IMG/VR virus record: IMGVR_UViG_3300044640_000715
Span: 1 to 50,505 of that record
Source of the DNA: a virus
Direction: 5' to 3' (one strand)
Length of the DNA: 50,505 bases
Shown here in pieces: positions 42,424-50,504 of the stretch. A program made the position numbers and the translations under genes. Every line of letters begins with the position of its first letter. The first letter of the stretch is position 1. The notes beneath the pieces are model-generated. The model saw only the letters and a list, made by a program, of their open reading frames with translations. It searched no databases and was not told the origin of the DNA.

Positions 42424-43126
42424 AATATTCAGCGATTTTATCAGTTACATACCCTAAATCATTTGGAATGAATTGTTTATCAAACATACCAATAGGTGAT
42501 TTAGCTGAAGAATATTGCTCATTCTCATTAGTTAAGAACTCTTTTACAGCTTTCTTTTCAGTAGCATCATATCTACTAATACCAATAAGAGTAACATCTA
42601 CTTTACCCTCTACAGTCAAATACTCATCTACCATCTTACCTGTAGATTTATACTTCATGTAGATTCTACCATCAGGGCCTGCAACACTGTCACCATGAGC
42701 TAAGATGATTACATTTTTACCTGCAGCATCTAGTTTCTCAATAGCGTCAAATATTTTACCCATCATAAAACCAATTTGTTTAGGGGCATCCCAACCTTTT
42801 GCTAAAGCATTAGCCATATACCAATTCTGCATTACATAGTTTGAATCATCCCACACAATGTTTTTGTATGGACTGTTTACTAAGTTTAAAAAGATGGTTT
42901 CTATGTCTTTTGCGTTATCAGTGATTACTCTTCTGCCTGATTTTAAATCAGCTGCAGTAGTAATAGGATAAGCTGCTCCACTTCCTCTAAAAGGAAGAGG
43001 TTTAGAAGTAACTGAAATCAAATACGTTTCTTCTGGATTTAAACCTTTGATTCCCAATTCAGGAATCTGTCCTATACTGGTGGACTTACCAAACCCACTT
43101 GGGGCTAATACTAGCACTTTTGCCAT
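42416..43126 (-). CDS. Sak4-like RecA-family ATPase (AAA_24 type)
   Basis: This 236-aa protein has Walker A APSGFGKST at residues 8-16, an early R-x-F/S-x-x-G-like region, NIVWDDSNYVM as a Walker B-like strand, and NVIILAHGDS, a RecA-type polar motif. Phage proteins of this group (Sak4, AAA_24) bind single-stranded DNA and stimulate annealing and recombination. They are often encoded next to SSB, as here with one small gene between. It is followed, with overlap, by the small membrane/AT-hook gene. The ATPase fold is certain; Sak4 function is likely. Confidence 0.75.
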   Translation of the reverse strand: MAKVLVLAPSGFGKSTSIGQIPELGIKGLNPEETYLISVTSKPLPFRGSGAAYPITTAADLKSGRRVITDNAKDIETIFLNLVNSPYKNIVWDDSNYVMQNWYMANALAKGWDAPKQIGFMMGKIFDAIEKLDAAGKNVIILAHGDSVAGPDGRIYMKYKSTGKMVDEYLTVEGKVDVTLIGISRYDATEKKAVKEFLTNENEQYSSAKSPIGMFDKQFIPNDLGYVTDKIAEYYG

Positions 43127-43135
43127 TTTGTAATT

Positions 43136-44398
43136 TTAAATAGTTAAAGGTTCAAACTTCTTAACATCACCATACATGTTGACTCTAAAGTGTTGAGGAC
43201 AAACACAATGCCTAGACTCAACTAAATGTATAGTTCTCATAAAAGGATATAAAAGAGATTTATCAGGTCTTCTAATTGCCTTACCAAAATGCTTAGACAA
43301 GTTAAACTTGTCATCATTTGGATTAAACATAGTGAAGATGTAATTACTATCCTCGCTAAGATTACCTGTCTCTTTGATATCATCAGATTGTGGAAACAAT
43401 CTGTCATCATCAAATTGCCTTCTTCCAATGTCACTTAGTGCTCTATTAAGGTGGATAATGTGCACAAAAGTAAAATTGCAAGTGTTTCTAAACTCTACAG
43501 CATATTCTGAGAATTTATCTACAGTTTCTTTCATTTTGAAACCTCTCTCAGGAAGTAGCTTTCTTAAGTGGTCAGTAATGATAATAACATACTTAGCAGG
43601 ATTATTAGGTCTATAACCAATCATTCTCTGAAAGGTTACCCCATCCTTGACAGTAGTTCTATACAGAAACTCACCATTTTCTTTAGCATACTCAATGAGA
43701 TAATTTCTAACTCCAGTAGGATTGTCTTTGATTTCCAAAAACTTAATTAATCCCTTAGAAACTTTTTCTCCCTTGTCATTGTATTCTCCAAAAAGAGGGA
43801 CTATCCTGTTTCTATAAACATTCTTGATTTGATCAAGCAATTCATTTGAAACTTTGATAACTTCTTTAGGATCATCAGGGTTTGTAGTATCATATTCTAA
43901 CTCGCCTTTTAGGAAAGCGGAGGATAAAGATACAACATTTTTTTGCTTATAAGTCTTTCCAGTAGGTAAATTTATTTCATAAATACCATAATCTGAGTTC
44001 AGAAAATGGGCTACAAAATCAAACTCTTTACTTACTCTATCAATCTCATAAGAATTGTAGATAAACTCAACATCAATTAACTTTCTATTTAACTGTTCAT
44101 ACTCTAAATTAAGAGAATGTCTAGTGTCAACATCAGTTACTGTTTCAAGTCTAGTGGCTAAAACTTCCATAGAAGCTTTAATTTTGGCATTATGGTCCAA
44201 TACATAGATGGCAGGTTCTATACAAAAACCTACATCTACTAAAGTTGACTTCCCTCCCTTTGGGGCAGCACCAACAGTGTAGATTCTTCCTCTTTGGATT
44301 CCATTAATTGCCTGTGAGATAGTCTTAAGGCCCTCCCCCATAGGAAGACCTTTATTACTACCTTTTTGACCTGCTTCAAATGCTGCTCTAAAATTCAT
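43136..44398 (-). CDS. DnaB-type replicative helicase (SF4)
   Basis: This 420-aa protein contains the RecA-like ATPase core: Walker A GAAPKGGKST at residues 43-52, a Walker B strand YVIIITDHLRKLL, and the DnaB-like NFTFVHIIHLNRALSD followed by DDIKETGNLSEDSNYIFTM, the conserved region with S/G-x-x-E/D before the final strand. The DnaB N-terminal domain is absent, so it is a short, helicase-core-only version. It unwinds DNA at the fork and probably interacts with the TOPRIM primase four genes downstream. The start overlaps the preceding 180-aa gene by TAATG, suggesting the two proteins work together. Confidence 0.82.
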   Translation of the reverse strand: MNFRAAFEAGQKGSNKGLPMGEGLKTISQAINGIQRGRIYTVGAAPKGGKSTLVDVGFCIEPAIYVLDHNAKIKASMEVLATRLETVTDVDTRHSLNLEYEQLNRKLIDVEFIYNSYEIDRVSKEFDFVAHFLNSDYGIYEINLPTGKTYKQKNVVSLSSAFLKGELEYDTTNPDDPKEVIKVSNELLDQIKNVYRNRIVPLFGEYNDKGEKVSKGLIKFLEIKDNPTGVRNYLIEYAKENGEFLYRTTVKDGVTFQRMIGYRPNNPAKYVIIITDHLRKLLPERGFKMKETVDKFSEYAVEFRNTCNFTFVHIIHLNRALSDIGRRQFDDDRLFPQSDDIKETGNLSEDSNYIFTMFNPNDDKFNLSKHFGKAIRRPDKSLLYPFMRTIHLVESRHCVCPQHFRVNMYGDVKKFEPLTI

Positions 44399-44940
44399 TA
44401 TTGCATCATTGAAGTTATGTCAGCAGTATTATTGCTAGAGGTATCAGAAATTGCTTCCTTATACTTTTCTACCCAGCCCAATAATGCTGAAGTTCTGTCT
44501 CTTCCCACTCCTTTACTAATAAAGTAATGAGAACTAATAATATACTCTGCACTAGACAAGCTTCTAAAATACATCTTTGTTGCTCCGATAACTTCCTCTT
44601 TTCTCACATCAGGATTATCAGCAAAGAATGCCTTCATTCTTGTAATACAGTCTTTATTAGACCCTTTTCTCTTTGGATTTACTCTTTTAAACTCTTCATT
44701 CCATTCCATAACCCAATCCCATTTACTTTGGTTTTCTCCTATAAATAGAGGAACATGCCAAATAACTTCTCTGTTATCATCAATACCAAGAATGTTTGTT
44801 ACATTCATTCTTTGTACTAATAAAGGGGGAGTATAAGATGGTCTACAATTAAAGAAAATAGACAAAAGATAAGCAAGACCATCATCTACAGGTATTGCAT
44901 ATTGTGCAAGTACTGACTTAATTTGTGGATTTATTTCCAT
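44398..44940 (-). CDS. Hypothetical partner of the DnaB-type helicase
   Basis: This 180-aa protein has a helical C-terminal half with NPKRKGSNKDCITRMKAFF, then EVIGATKMYFRSL and YFISKG, a pattern I recall in replication modules of Bacteroidetes phages. The gene is coupled to the helicase by a one-base TAATG overlap. A helicase loader or replisome organiser is a reasonable guess by position, but no diagnostic motif is present. Confidence 0.6.
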   Translation of the reverse strand: MEINPQIKSVLAQYAIPVDDGLAYLLSIFFNCRPSYTPPLLVQRMNVTNILGIDDNREVIWHVPLFIGENQSKWDWVMEWNEEFKRVNPKRKGSNKDCITRMKAFFADNPDVRKEEVIGATKMYFRSLSSAEYIISSHYFISKGVGRDRTSALLGWVEKYKEAISDTSSNNTADITSMMQ

Positions 44941-45142
44941 TCTTTTTCTTTTTTAAAGATTTAACAAATTCAGTAATTTCTTTTACTTCTTCTAGTTTGA
45001 AACTCTGATTAAAACTCTGTAAGACCATAACTCTATCCACAGTACACACAGCACTTGGATTGGTTATCTCTTTAACATCTTCTTTGGCTACTTGTTTAAA
45101 TTTACCTAAGCCAAGATACTTGTAGATAGCTACTACACTCAT
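44918..45142 (-). CDS. Small hypothetical protein
   Basis: This 74-aa protein with a lysine-rich C-terminus (KSLKKKKNGNKSTN) has no recognised motif. It is linked by ATGA overlap to the SF2 helicase upstream and by a 23-base overlap to the following gene. Confidence 0.6.
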   Translation of the reverse strand: MSVVAIYKYLGLGKFKQVAKEDVKEITNPSAVCTVDRVMVLQSFNQSFKLEEVKEITEFVKSLKKKKNGNKSTN

Positions 45143-46407
45143 TCAAATCTGCTTTTAAGGTTAGTGAATCTGATATACTCAATTTTTGATTGGTCTAGAT
45201 TTTCAATAGCATTTTCAAGCCATTTTTCATCTTGTGTTCCTTCAGAAACTAAGATATAAAGATGAGCTTCATGCCCTGGTCTAAACCTAATTAACCTACC
45301 AATTCTTTGAACCAAATCTTTCTCCTTAGAATTAAGCTGACCAATAATACCTGAATCAACTCCAGGAAAGTTATGTCCTTCATTTACAGCTTTTACACAA
45401 GATAACCTGTTGATTTCTTCTGCTTTAAAAGCATCATAAGCTACATTACCTGACTTAGAATGATAAAATGTAGGACAAACTTGTTCAGCTTGTTCTATGT
45501 TACCACAAAAAATGATAGTTCTATCATCTTCAGGAATAACCTTATTTAGCAAGTATTTAATAACTGCAGTTTTAGAAGGTAACTTATAGATAAACTGCAT
45601 TCTACCTAATATTGCAAATTTCATTTTGGCTTTGCCTTGAGGTGAAGAGTCTGACATACAAGATTGTATCCTCTTAGTCCAATAAGAATAAGTACTAAAC
45701 TCTGTAGTCATAAAAGGATTAGTTTTGTTGCCTCCCTTAATGTTTTTTGTTACATTATCTAAAGGAATAGTAACAACAGTAATCTTATATGGAGCTACAA
45801 AACCTAATCTAACTGCTTGATCTAAAGTTAATTCATAAACAAGTTTAATACCTAACTGAATAAGTATTTCTACTTTAGTTAAGTTTTCAGGAGGAGTTGC
45901 AGTAAGTAACACAGTTCTCTTTACTTTATTGTTTAAGAAGAACTCAGAAGACAACTCTGTAATGTTATGACCTTCATCAAGAATAGCTAACTCAAAATCT
46001 TTTTCAGATATTTTAGAAGCAGAAGCATAGCACAATCTTGTAGTCTCTTCCCACAAGCTATTTGCATTCCATTTCTTAAACTCTTCTGCCCAATTTTCAT
46101 CTCTAAGCTTTTCAGTGGGTACTAATAAAGCAGTATCAGAAAAGAAAGGTTCACAGTAATATTTAGCTAATTCTACTGCTACTCTTGACTTACCTGAACC
46201 TGTAGCCATAGCTACCATTCCTCCATTATTATCAATGACAGCTTGTATAGCTTCATTCTGGACCTTTTCTCTAACTTTATTTACAAATTCAGTAACAGCA
46301 AGAGGTTCAGTAATATTCTCTCTTAAAGCTTCTATTTTGTCAATATAGGTCAGAATTGATTTTGGGTTTTGGAAGAGTACCTCTAACTCTCTAAAATACT
46401 TTCTCAT
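45139..46407 (-). CDS. SF2 (DEAD/DEAH-like) helicase
   Basis: This 422-aa protein shows the helicase motifs in order: motif I ATGSGKS (68-74), motif Ia-like ALLVPTEKLRDEN, motif II DEGH (144-147), motif III LLTAT (168-172), motif V-like NEGHNFPG and motif VI QRIGRLIRF. This is the pattern of Rad3/UvsW/RecG-type DNA helicases of superfamily 2. A single core and no accessory domains suggest a compact phage branch-migration or unwinding enzyme for recombination-dependent replication. crAss-like phages typically encode an SNF2/SF2 helicase in this module. It has ATGA overlaps on both sides. Confidence 0.87.
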   Translation of the reverse strand: MRKYFRELEVLFQNPKSILTYIDKIEALRENITEPLAVTEFVNKVREKVQNEAIQAVIDNNGGMVAMATGSGKSRVAVELAKYYCEPFFSDTALLVPTEKLRDENWAEEFKKWNANSLWEETTRLCYASASKISEKDFELAILDEGHNITELSSEFFLNNKVKRTVLLTATPPENLTKVEILIQLGIKLVYELTLDQAVRLGFVAPYKITVVTIPLDNVTKNIKGGNKTNPFMTTEFSTYSYWTKRIQSCMSDSSPQGKAKMKFAILGRMQFIYKLPSKTAVIKYLLNKVIPEDDRTIIFCGNIEQAEQVCPTFYHSKSGNVAYDAFKAEEINRLSCVKAVNEGHNFPGVDSGIIGQLNSKEKDLVQRIGRLIRFRPGHEAHLYILVSEGTQDEKWLENAIENLDQSKIEYIRFTNLKSRFE

Positions 46408-46670
46408 GCTAAATACGGTTTTTCATATCCTATACATAGGACAATTGAAGTTAATTTTTGTGTGACTCCTTTCTTTTCAAAGTCCTGTTCTAATTTTCTA
46501 AACAAACTATTAGTGTTACTTTTAAGAATAACTAAAGGAATAGCTTCCATTTCATAGCAATCTTGTAATACTTGTTCTTCTGGAGCATTATCAAATATTG
46601 CAAGAGGAGTGTGTAAGTAAAACTGAAAGATTTCTGTGTAATGTATAGGTGTTTTACTTGTTTGAGACAT
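46404..46670 (-). CDS. Small hypothetical protein
   Basis: This 88-aa mixed protein (HYTEIFQFYLHTPLAIFDN in the N-terminal part) is not recognised. It ends with TGA inside the ATG of the helicase gene and overlaps the previous gene by 17 bases. Confidence 0.6.
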   Translation of the reverse strand: MSQTSKTPIHYTEIFQFYLHTPLAIFDNAPEEQVLQDCYEMEAIPLVILKSNTNSLFRKLEQDFEKKGVTQKLTSIVLCIGYEKPYLA

Positions 46671-46860
46671 AATCCATCATTTCTTGAAGTTTTTTGAGAA
46701 CTACAGGTAGCTCATCTTTATCTATATAGTAAGCATTTGTTGTATTTGTAAGGTCTCCTTCTGAAAAATAAATTTCAATTCCATTAAATTCTGGATTTGG
46801 TTGTATCTCTAAGATTTGATCACAATGATTGTGAATTTTAGTTGTTATCCAAGTTTTCAT
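46654..46860 (-). CDS. Small hypothetical protein
   Basis: This 68-aa beta-rich protein (ITTKIHNHCDQILEIQPN) with a C-terminal helix is not recognised. It is coupled to the previous gene by ATGA. Confidence 0.6.
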   Translation of the reverse strand: MKTWITTKIHNHCDQILEIQPNPEFNGIEIYFSEGDLTNTTNAYYIDKDELPVVLKKLQEMMDYVSNK

Positions 46861-47381
46861 AATTCTTTTTCTTGCTTATAGATTTCTAATAGTTCTTTTG
46901 CCGAGTGTCTAAAATATAATTTAGCATTGTCATATCTAATCCTGTTCGCTACCCACGCTGCAAATTCAATAGCAAATTCTTCTTCTTTCTGTCCTATTTC
47001 TTTAGTTTGTTCTAATTCAGAAATATATCTTAATACACTAATAGGTACTCTTAAATAATCTTCTTCAGCATTAGTTTTGTAGTATGATAAATCTTTAACT
47101 TCTTCAAGCGTTTCTTGTTTCATCACATCTAACATAGCTAAATTATATTTTAATTGTAAAGGAATCATTTTTTCAACAAATGATTCTTGTTTAGGTTCTT
47201 CTTTTAGAATTATGCCATAAACAGTACTTCTAGATAATCTTGTAGTATATTCTGCTAACGTTATTTTCTCTTCAAACCAAGAATACTGGTAATTTTTTCT
47301 ATCCCAGCCATCTGGGTCTAGTACTTTAGTATTTGGAAATTGTTTCTGCCATTCTTCAGATGTTTTAAGTTCTTCTTTCAT
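46857..47381 (-). CDS. Hypothetical protein of phage early region
   Basis: This 174-aa protein begins with LKTSEEWQKQFPNTKVLDPD and GWDRKNYQYSWFEEKITLAE, a pattern common in short early proteins of Bacteroidetes phages with no known function. The C-terminal half is helical. It overlaps the zinc-knuckle peptide gene by ATGA. Confidence 0.6.
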   Translation of the reverse strand: MKEELKTSEEWQKQFPNTKVLDPDGWDRKNYQYSWFEEKITLAEYTTRLSRSTVYGIILKEEPKQESFVEKMIPLQLKYNLAMLDVMKQETLEEVKDLSYYKTNAEEDYLRVPISVLRYISELEQTKEIGQKEEEFAIEFAAWVANRIRYDNAKLYFRHSAKELLEIYKQEKEL

Positions 47382-47485
47382 AATAACACTGTTACTTTAA
47401 TTACTGGACAACTTAGCTTGTGGTTTCCATTTTTTAATCCACAATATTGACATTTAGTAGTTTCCTTTTGTTTAGTTTTTGCCAT
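47378..47485 (-). CDS. 35-aa zinc-knuckle-like peptide
   Basis: This small gene starts 12 bases after the DNA polymerase stop and ends in TGA within the start codon of the next gene (ATGA overlap), the standard junction in this arm. Its sequence contains C12-x2-C15-x6-H22-x3-C26 in KCQYCGLKNGNHKLSC, close to the CCHC zinc knuckle that binds single-stranded nucleic acid. The N-terminus is lysine-rich (MAKTKQKETTK). Without it the 117-base space would be the largest gap in the operon. It may be an RNA- or ssDNA-binding accessory peptide. Confidence 0.7.
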   Translation of the reverse strand: MAKTKQKETTKCQYCGLKNGNHKLSCPVIKVTVLL

Positions 47486-47497
47486 TTTCTTATCATA

Positions 47498-49384
47498 TTA
47501 ATGACATTCTGCATAGTTTTTGCCAAAATCTATACTAATGCCTAATGGAACATTTAATTTTAAATAAAAATTAGTCTTTTGAATAGCTAAATTTAGTTTC
47601 TCTTTGACAATTTGTTCTGTACCTTTCTCTAGACTAAACCCTATCTCATCATGATATTGTAAGTTAATAACAATTCCTTGTTCTCTTACACTTCTGATGT
47701 GGGTATCAAAACAATAGACTCCTGTACCTTGATTTAGAGTACTGAATCTATCTTTTGGTTGTCTTAATGAATACCAGAATCCACTTACAGGATTATACAA
47801 CCACATTTGACCTCTGACTTCTTTATAGACAGTATCATTAGTGACTTGTTTTACAGATTTATTTCTTTCCCAATAGATTTTATGTAGCAAGCTTGCTTCT
47901 TCTAAAGACATACCAGTAGTCAATGCTATCTTTGGTGGTCCTGCTCCATAAATTCCTGAGAAATTAACTACTTTGGCCTTTGTTCTAACCTTCTTGTAAG
48001 ATGTACCTTGCTCTCCATGTGTGGTTTCAAAAAGTTTATGCTGTTCTACTTGTTTAGTAGTAAGCATACCTGATAGTACAGCAATGTCAAGATGTGGGTC
48101 AAACCCAGGTACTCTCATTGCTTTTACATATTCAGGATCGTAAAAATACATGTAGTGTTGCTTAGTAGTGTCTTCCAATGAACTCATATCACTACCACAA
48201 AAGAGATGGTTATCATCAGGTGCTATAATAGCTCCTCTGATTTCCTTACCATAAGGTTTATCTACACTTGGAAGGTTAGTTACAGGCTTTTTATGTTTAA
48301 ATCTGAGAGTATTAGTAAAACCAGCTATCTGAGCTTGCATTTTACCTTCTGCATTAGAGCATTCTAAGAATCCTTCTAATACACCTATTCTATGCTGAAG
48401 CATAAATAGACCTTTAAGATTCTCCAATACAGGATATCTTTCAGCTAGTACCAAAATATTAGGACAAAGCTTTTTATCTTTATCTTGTATCTGAGGTATA
48501 GCTCTAATATCTCCTGCTTTATTAGGAGTATGATTAAATACAGTTGGTGTCCAACCTAGACTAAATAACCAAGCTTTAAGTTGAGAAATAGAAGATGGGT
48601 TAGGTTGTTCACTAGATTTTACAATAGTAATTTCTCCTTTAAAATCAGCTTCTAAATCATTCTCAGCAAGTAATTCTAACCAAGCTTGTCCTGCTTTAGT
48701 TAGTTCTCCTTTAACTGTGTACATTTTGCTTGGCTGTGTTTTAACAGTATACTTATTTATTCTTGGCATAGCCTGTGCGAGACTATTCTTTCTCTCTTCA
48801 ACAAGGTTATTTAAAGTTGAAAGAGTTTTCTTACAATATTCTCTATCAATAGTTAGAGGATTTGCTTCTTGCTCTGCTGCACAGTCTAGTTTCCAAGTAA
48901 GATATGCCATTATTCTATGGTAATCTTTGTCTTCATATATCTCTTTAAGATAAGAGATAAAGTTTCCAAAAAGAATACTATTTATAATGACATCTGTCTT
49001 ACATCTATGAATATAGTCATTAGTGCTTAGATTCTCCCAATCTTTAATGATTGGTTTAGCTACACCTATTTCATCTCCCCAAGATTCGAGACCATGCTCT
49101 TTTCTTTCAGGATACAAATACCAAGACAAAGCTAAAGTATCTATTACAGAGCCTGTATGCTTGTAACCTGTAAGCTTTTCAATAGCAGGAAAGTCATACC
49201 TTTTGATATTATGACCTACTAGCATACTTTGGTTACTTAAGAAGTTAGCCAATTCCAAAGGATTTGTAATGATAGTTTCTTCTATCATTTGGTTATCTTC
49301 ATAGGTATGTGCCACAAGACAATGTAATCTAGTCAGAGATTCTAACAAACCATCTGTTTCAATATCAAATATTGTATATCTCAT
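47498..49384 (-). CDS. Family A DNA polymerase with 3'-5' exonuclease domain
   Basis: In this 628-aa protein the N-terminal exonuclease motifs are FDIET (D7, E9), GHNIKRYDF (D64) and H126-x4-D131. The polymerase domain carries motif A SDMSSLED (D399), motif B R467-x3-K471-x7-YG in RTKAKVVNFSGIYGAG, and motif C YHDE (H578-D579-E580). The layout and size resemble T7-type replicative polymerases. It replicates the phage genome together with the DnaB-type helicase, primase and SSB. The thumb region has no obvious thioredoxin-binding loop, so another processivity factor (perhaps the UDG-fold protein) may be used. It overlaps the upstream membrane peptide gene by 20 bases. Many crAss-like phages have either family A or family B polymerases. 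Confidence 0.92.
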   Translation of the reverse strand: MRYTIFDIETDGLLESLTRLHCLVAHTYEDNQMIEETIITNPLELANFLSNQSMLVGHNIKRYDFPAIEKLTGYKHTGSVIDTLALSWYLYPERKEHGLESWGDEIGVAKPIIKDWENLSTNDYIHRCKTDVIINSILFGNFISYLKEIYEDKDYHRIMAYLTWKLDCAAEQEANPLTIDREYCKKTLSTLNNLVEERKNSLAQAMPRINKYTVKTQPSKMYTVKGELTKAGQAWLELLAENDLEADFKGEITIVKSSEQPNPSSISQLKAWLFSLGWTPTVFNHTPNKAGDIRAIPQIQDKDKKLCPNILVLAERYPVLENLKGLFMLQHRIGVLEGFLECSNAEGKMQAQIAGFTNTLRFKHKKPVTNLPSVDKPYGKEIRGAIIAPDDNHLFCGSDMSSLEDTTKQHYMYFYDPEYVKAMRVPGFDPHLDIAVLSGMLTTKQVEQHKLFETTHGEQGTSYKKVRTKAKVVNFSGIYGAGPPKIALTTGMSLEEASLLHKIYWERNKSVKQVTNDTVYKEVRGQMWLYNPVSGFWYSLRQPKDRFSTLNQGTGVYCFDTHIRSVREQGIVINLQYHDEIGFSLEKGTEQIVKEKLNLAIQKTNFYLKLNVPLGISIDFGKNYAECH

Positions 49385-49595
49385 CTTTTCTTTTAAAGAT
49401 TAACAAGGATAATAAGAATAGAATAATACAAGGTTCAAGAATTACAAATAAAATAATATTCAATTCTTCATAAGTACATCCTAATTTATTTGCATAAAAC
49501 AGGATACAATCACAACACCAATTAAAGAAACCATTTGTGGTTCTTTGAGCTAACAAGTTGCTGTATAATTCTGAGGCAGTTTCAAATCTCTTCAT
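49365..49595 (-). CDS. Small membrane protein
   Basis: This 76-aa peptide has one strong membrane helix near the C-terminus (residues about 47-66, ILFVILEPCIILFLLSLLIF) followed by a basic KRK. A cysteine pair (WCCDC) lies before it. It is upstream of the DNA polymerase with a 20-base overlap. The function is unknown; a membrane anchor for replication or a superinfection factor would be guesses. Confidence 0.6.
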   Translation of the reverse strand: MKRFETASELYSNLLAQRTTNGFFNWCCDCILFYANKLGCTYEELNIILFVILEPCIILFLLSLLIFKRKDEIYNI

Positions 49596-49606
49596 GATAA
49601 TAATTT

Positions 49607-50008
49607 TTAAAAATTAAACAAATTTCTTTCTTCCATTTCTTCAATGGCTTTTTCTACCATAGGTTTAACTAAGTATTTACCTAGGATTTCTCTAGCTCTA
49701 TCTCTTCTTTCATCAACAGTAAGCATATACTGATTAACAAGAGCTAATTCAACTCTTTCTTGCATAACAAGTAACTTGTTTGCTGCATCCATAGCAGAGT
49801 TATCATTAACTTTCTCTTCTAATCTAAATACTACTTCAATAAATCTCTCAAACTTAACCTTTCCATTTTTGAGAAAAGATTTTATAGACCCAAAAAAGTA
49901 TTTCTGAGTTTCTAAGAATTCTATTTTTTCTATGATGATTTGAAGAAGAACTATAAATTGAAGATTAGTATCATCAATTTTCTTTTTAAGGTCTTCACTC
50001 TCTGACAT
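49607..50008 (-). CDS. Hypothetical coiled-coil protein
   Basis: This 133-aa, very charged, helical protein (SESEDLKKKIDDTNLQF, EKVNDNSAMDAANKLLVMQE) has coiled-coil potential along most of its length. No family is recognised. It overlaps the OB-fold-like gene by 14 bases. Confidence 0.6.
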   Translation of the reverse strand: MSESEDLKKKIDDTNLQFIVLLQIIIEKIEFLETQKYFFGSIKSFLKNGKVKFERFIEVVFRLEEKVNDNSAMDAANKLLVMQERVELALVNQYMLTVDERRDRAREILGKYLVKPMVEKAIEEMEERNLFNF

Positions 50009-50291
50009 AATCTATTTCATTAATGAAAAGATTATTATAAGTTCTACCACCCTTTTCAGAGCCAATGAATACAAATCCAACTTGTACTTCATCTCCTTTA
50101 AGAATGCCTAATTTCTCTATTCTTGCAATAACAGAATCTCTTACTTCGAAGTAAGCTCTTTGTTCATCTTCTGTAAAAATAGTTACTAAACTTCTCTTTT
50201 TTGTAGGTTTACCTTCTACTGAAATTAATTCAGGTTTACTCATTCCTTGGAAATAACCTGTTAAATACGTGATCTTTTTTCGATTACTCAT
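49995..50291 (-). CDS. DUF3127-like OB-fold protein
   Basis: This 98-aa protein fits the pattern of DUF3127 proteins found in Bacteroidetes and their phages: a glycine-containing first strand (YLTGYFQGM), KKRSLVTIFTEDEQRAYFEV, then LGILKGDEVQVGFVFIG with the GD-x-V-x-V-x-F core, and a final NLFINEIDYV. These are predicted OB folds that may bind ssDNA. A replication role fits its place between the SF1 helicase and the polymerase. Sequence similarity is modest. Confidence 0.55.
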   Translation of the reverse strand: MSNRKKITYLTGYFQGMSKPELISVEGKPTKKRSLVTIFTEDEQRAYFEVRDSVIARIEKLGILKGDEVQVGFVFIGSEKGGRTYNNLFINEIDYVRE

Positions 50292-50294
50292 AGT

Positions 50295-50504
50295 TTAAAC
50301 ATTATATAAAATTAATAAATCACTTGCTCTTGTTACTCCTGTGTAGAATAACCTTTGTTTCTCTTCTGAATTAGAGTTGTATCTAATGTCTCTTACATTA
50401 ACTACTGCAGTTTTATAGGTAGAACCTTGACTTTTATGTACAGTTAATGCATGATTATATTTGGAGTCTACAAAAGTATCTAAAAACTTATTTCTAGTTT
50501 CAAA
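50295..50504 (-). CDS. SF1-type (Dda/RecD/Pif1-like) helicase, C-terminal fragment
   Basis: The frame is open from the right edge to TAA at 50295 and gives the last 69 residues of a helicase. NHALTVHKSQGSTYKTAVV is the UvrD_C_2-type motif V (T-x-H-K-x-Q-G) and RLFYTGVTRASDLLIL is motif VI (Y-x-x-x-T-R-A). These are diagnostic for RecD/Dda-like 5'-3' helicases. The N-terminal part lies outside the window. It is the first recognisable gene of the minus-strand replication arm here. Confidence 0.88.
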   Translation of the reverse strand, partial: FETRNKFLDTFVDSKYNHALTVHKSQGSTYKTAVVNVRDIRYNSNSEEKQRLFYTGVTRASDLLILYNV

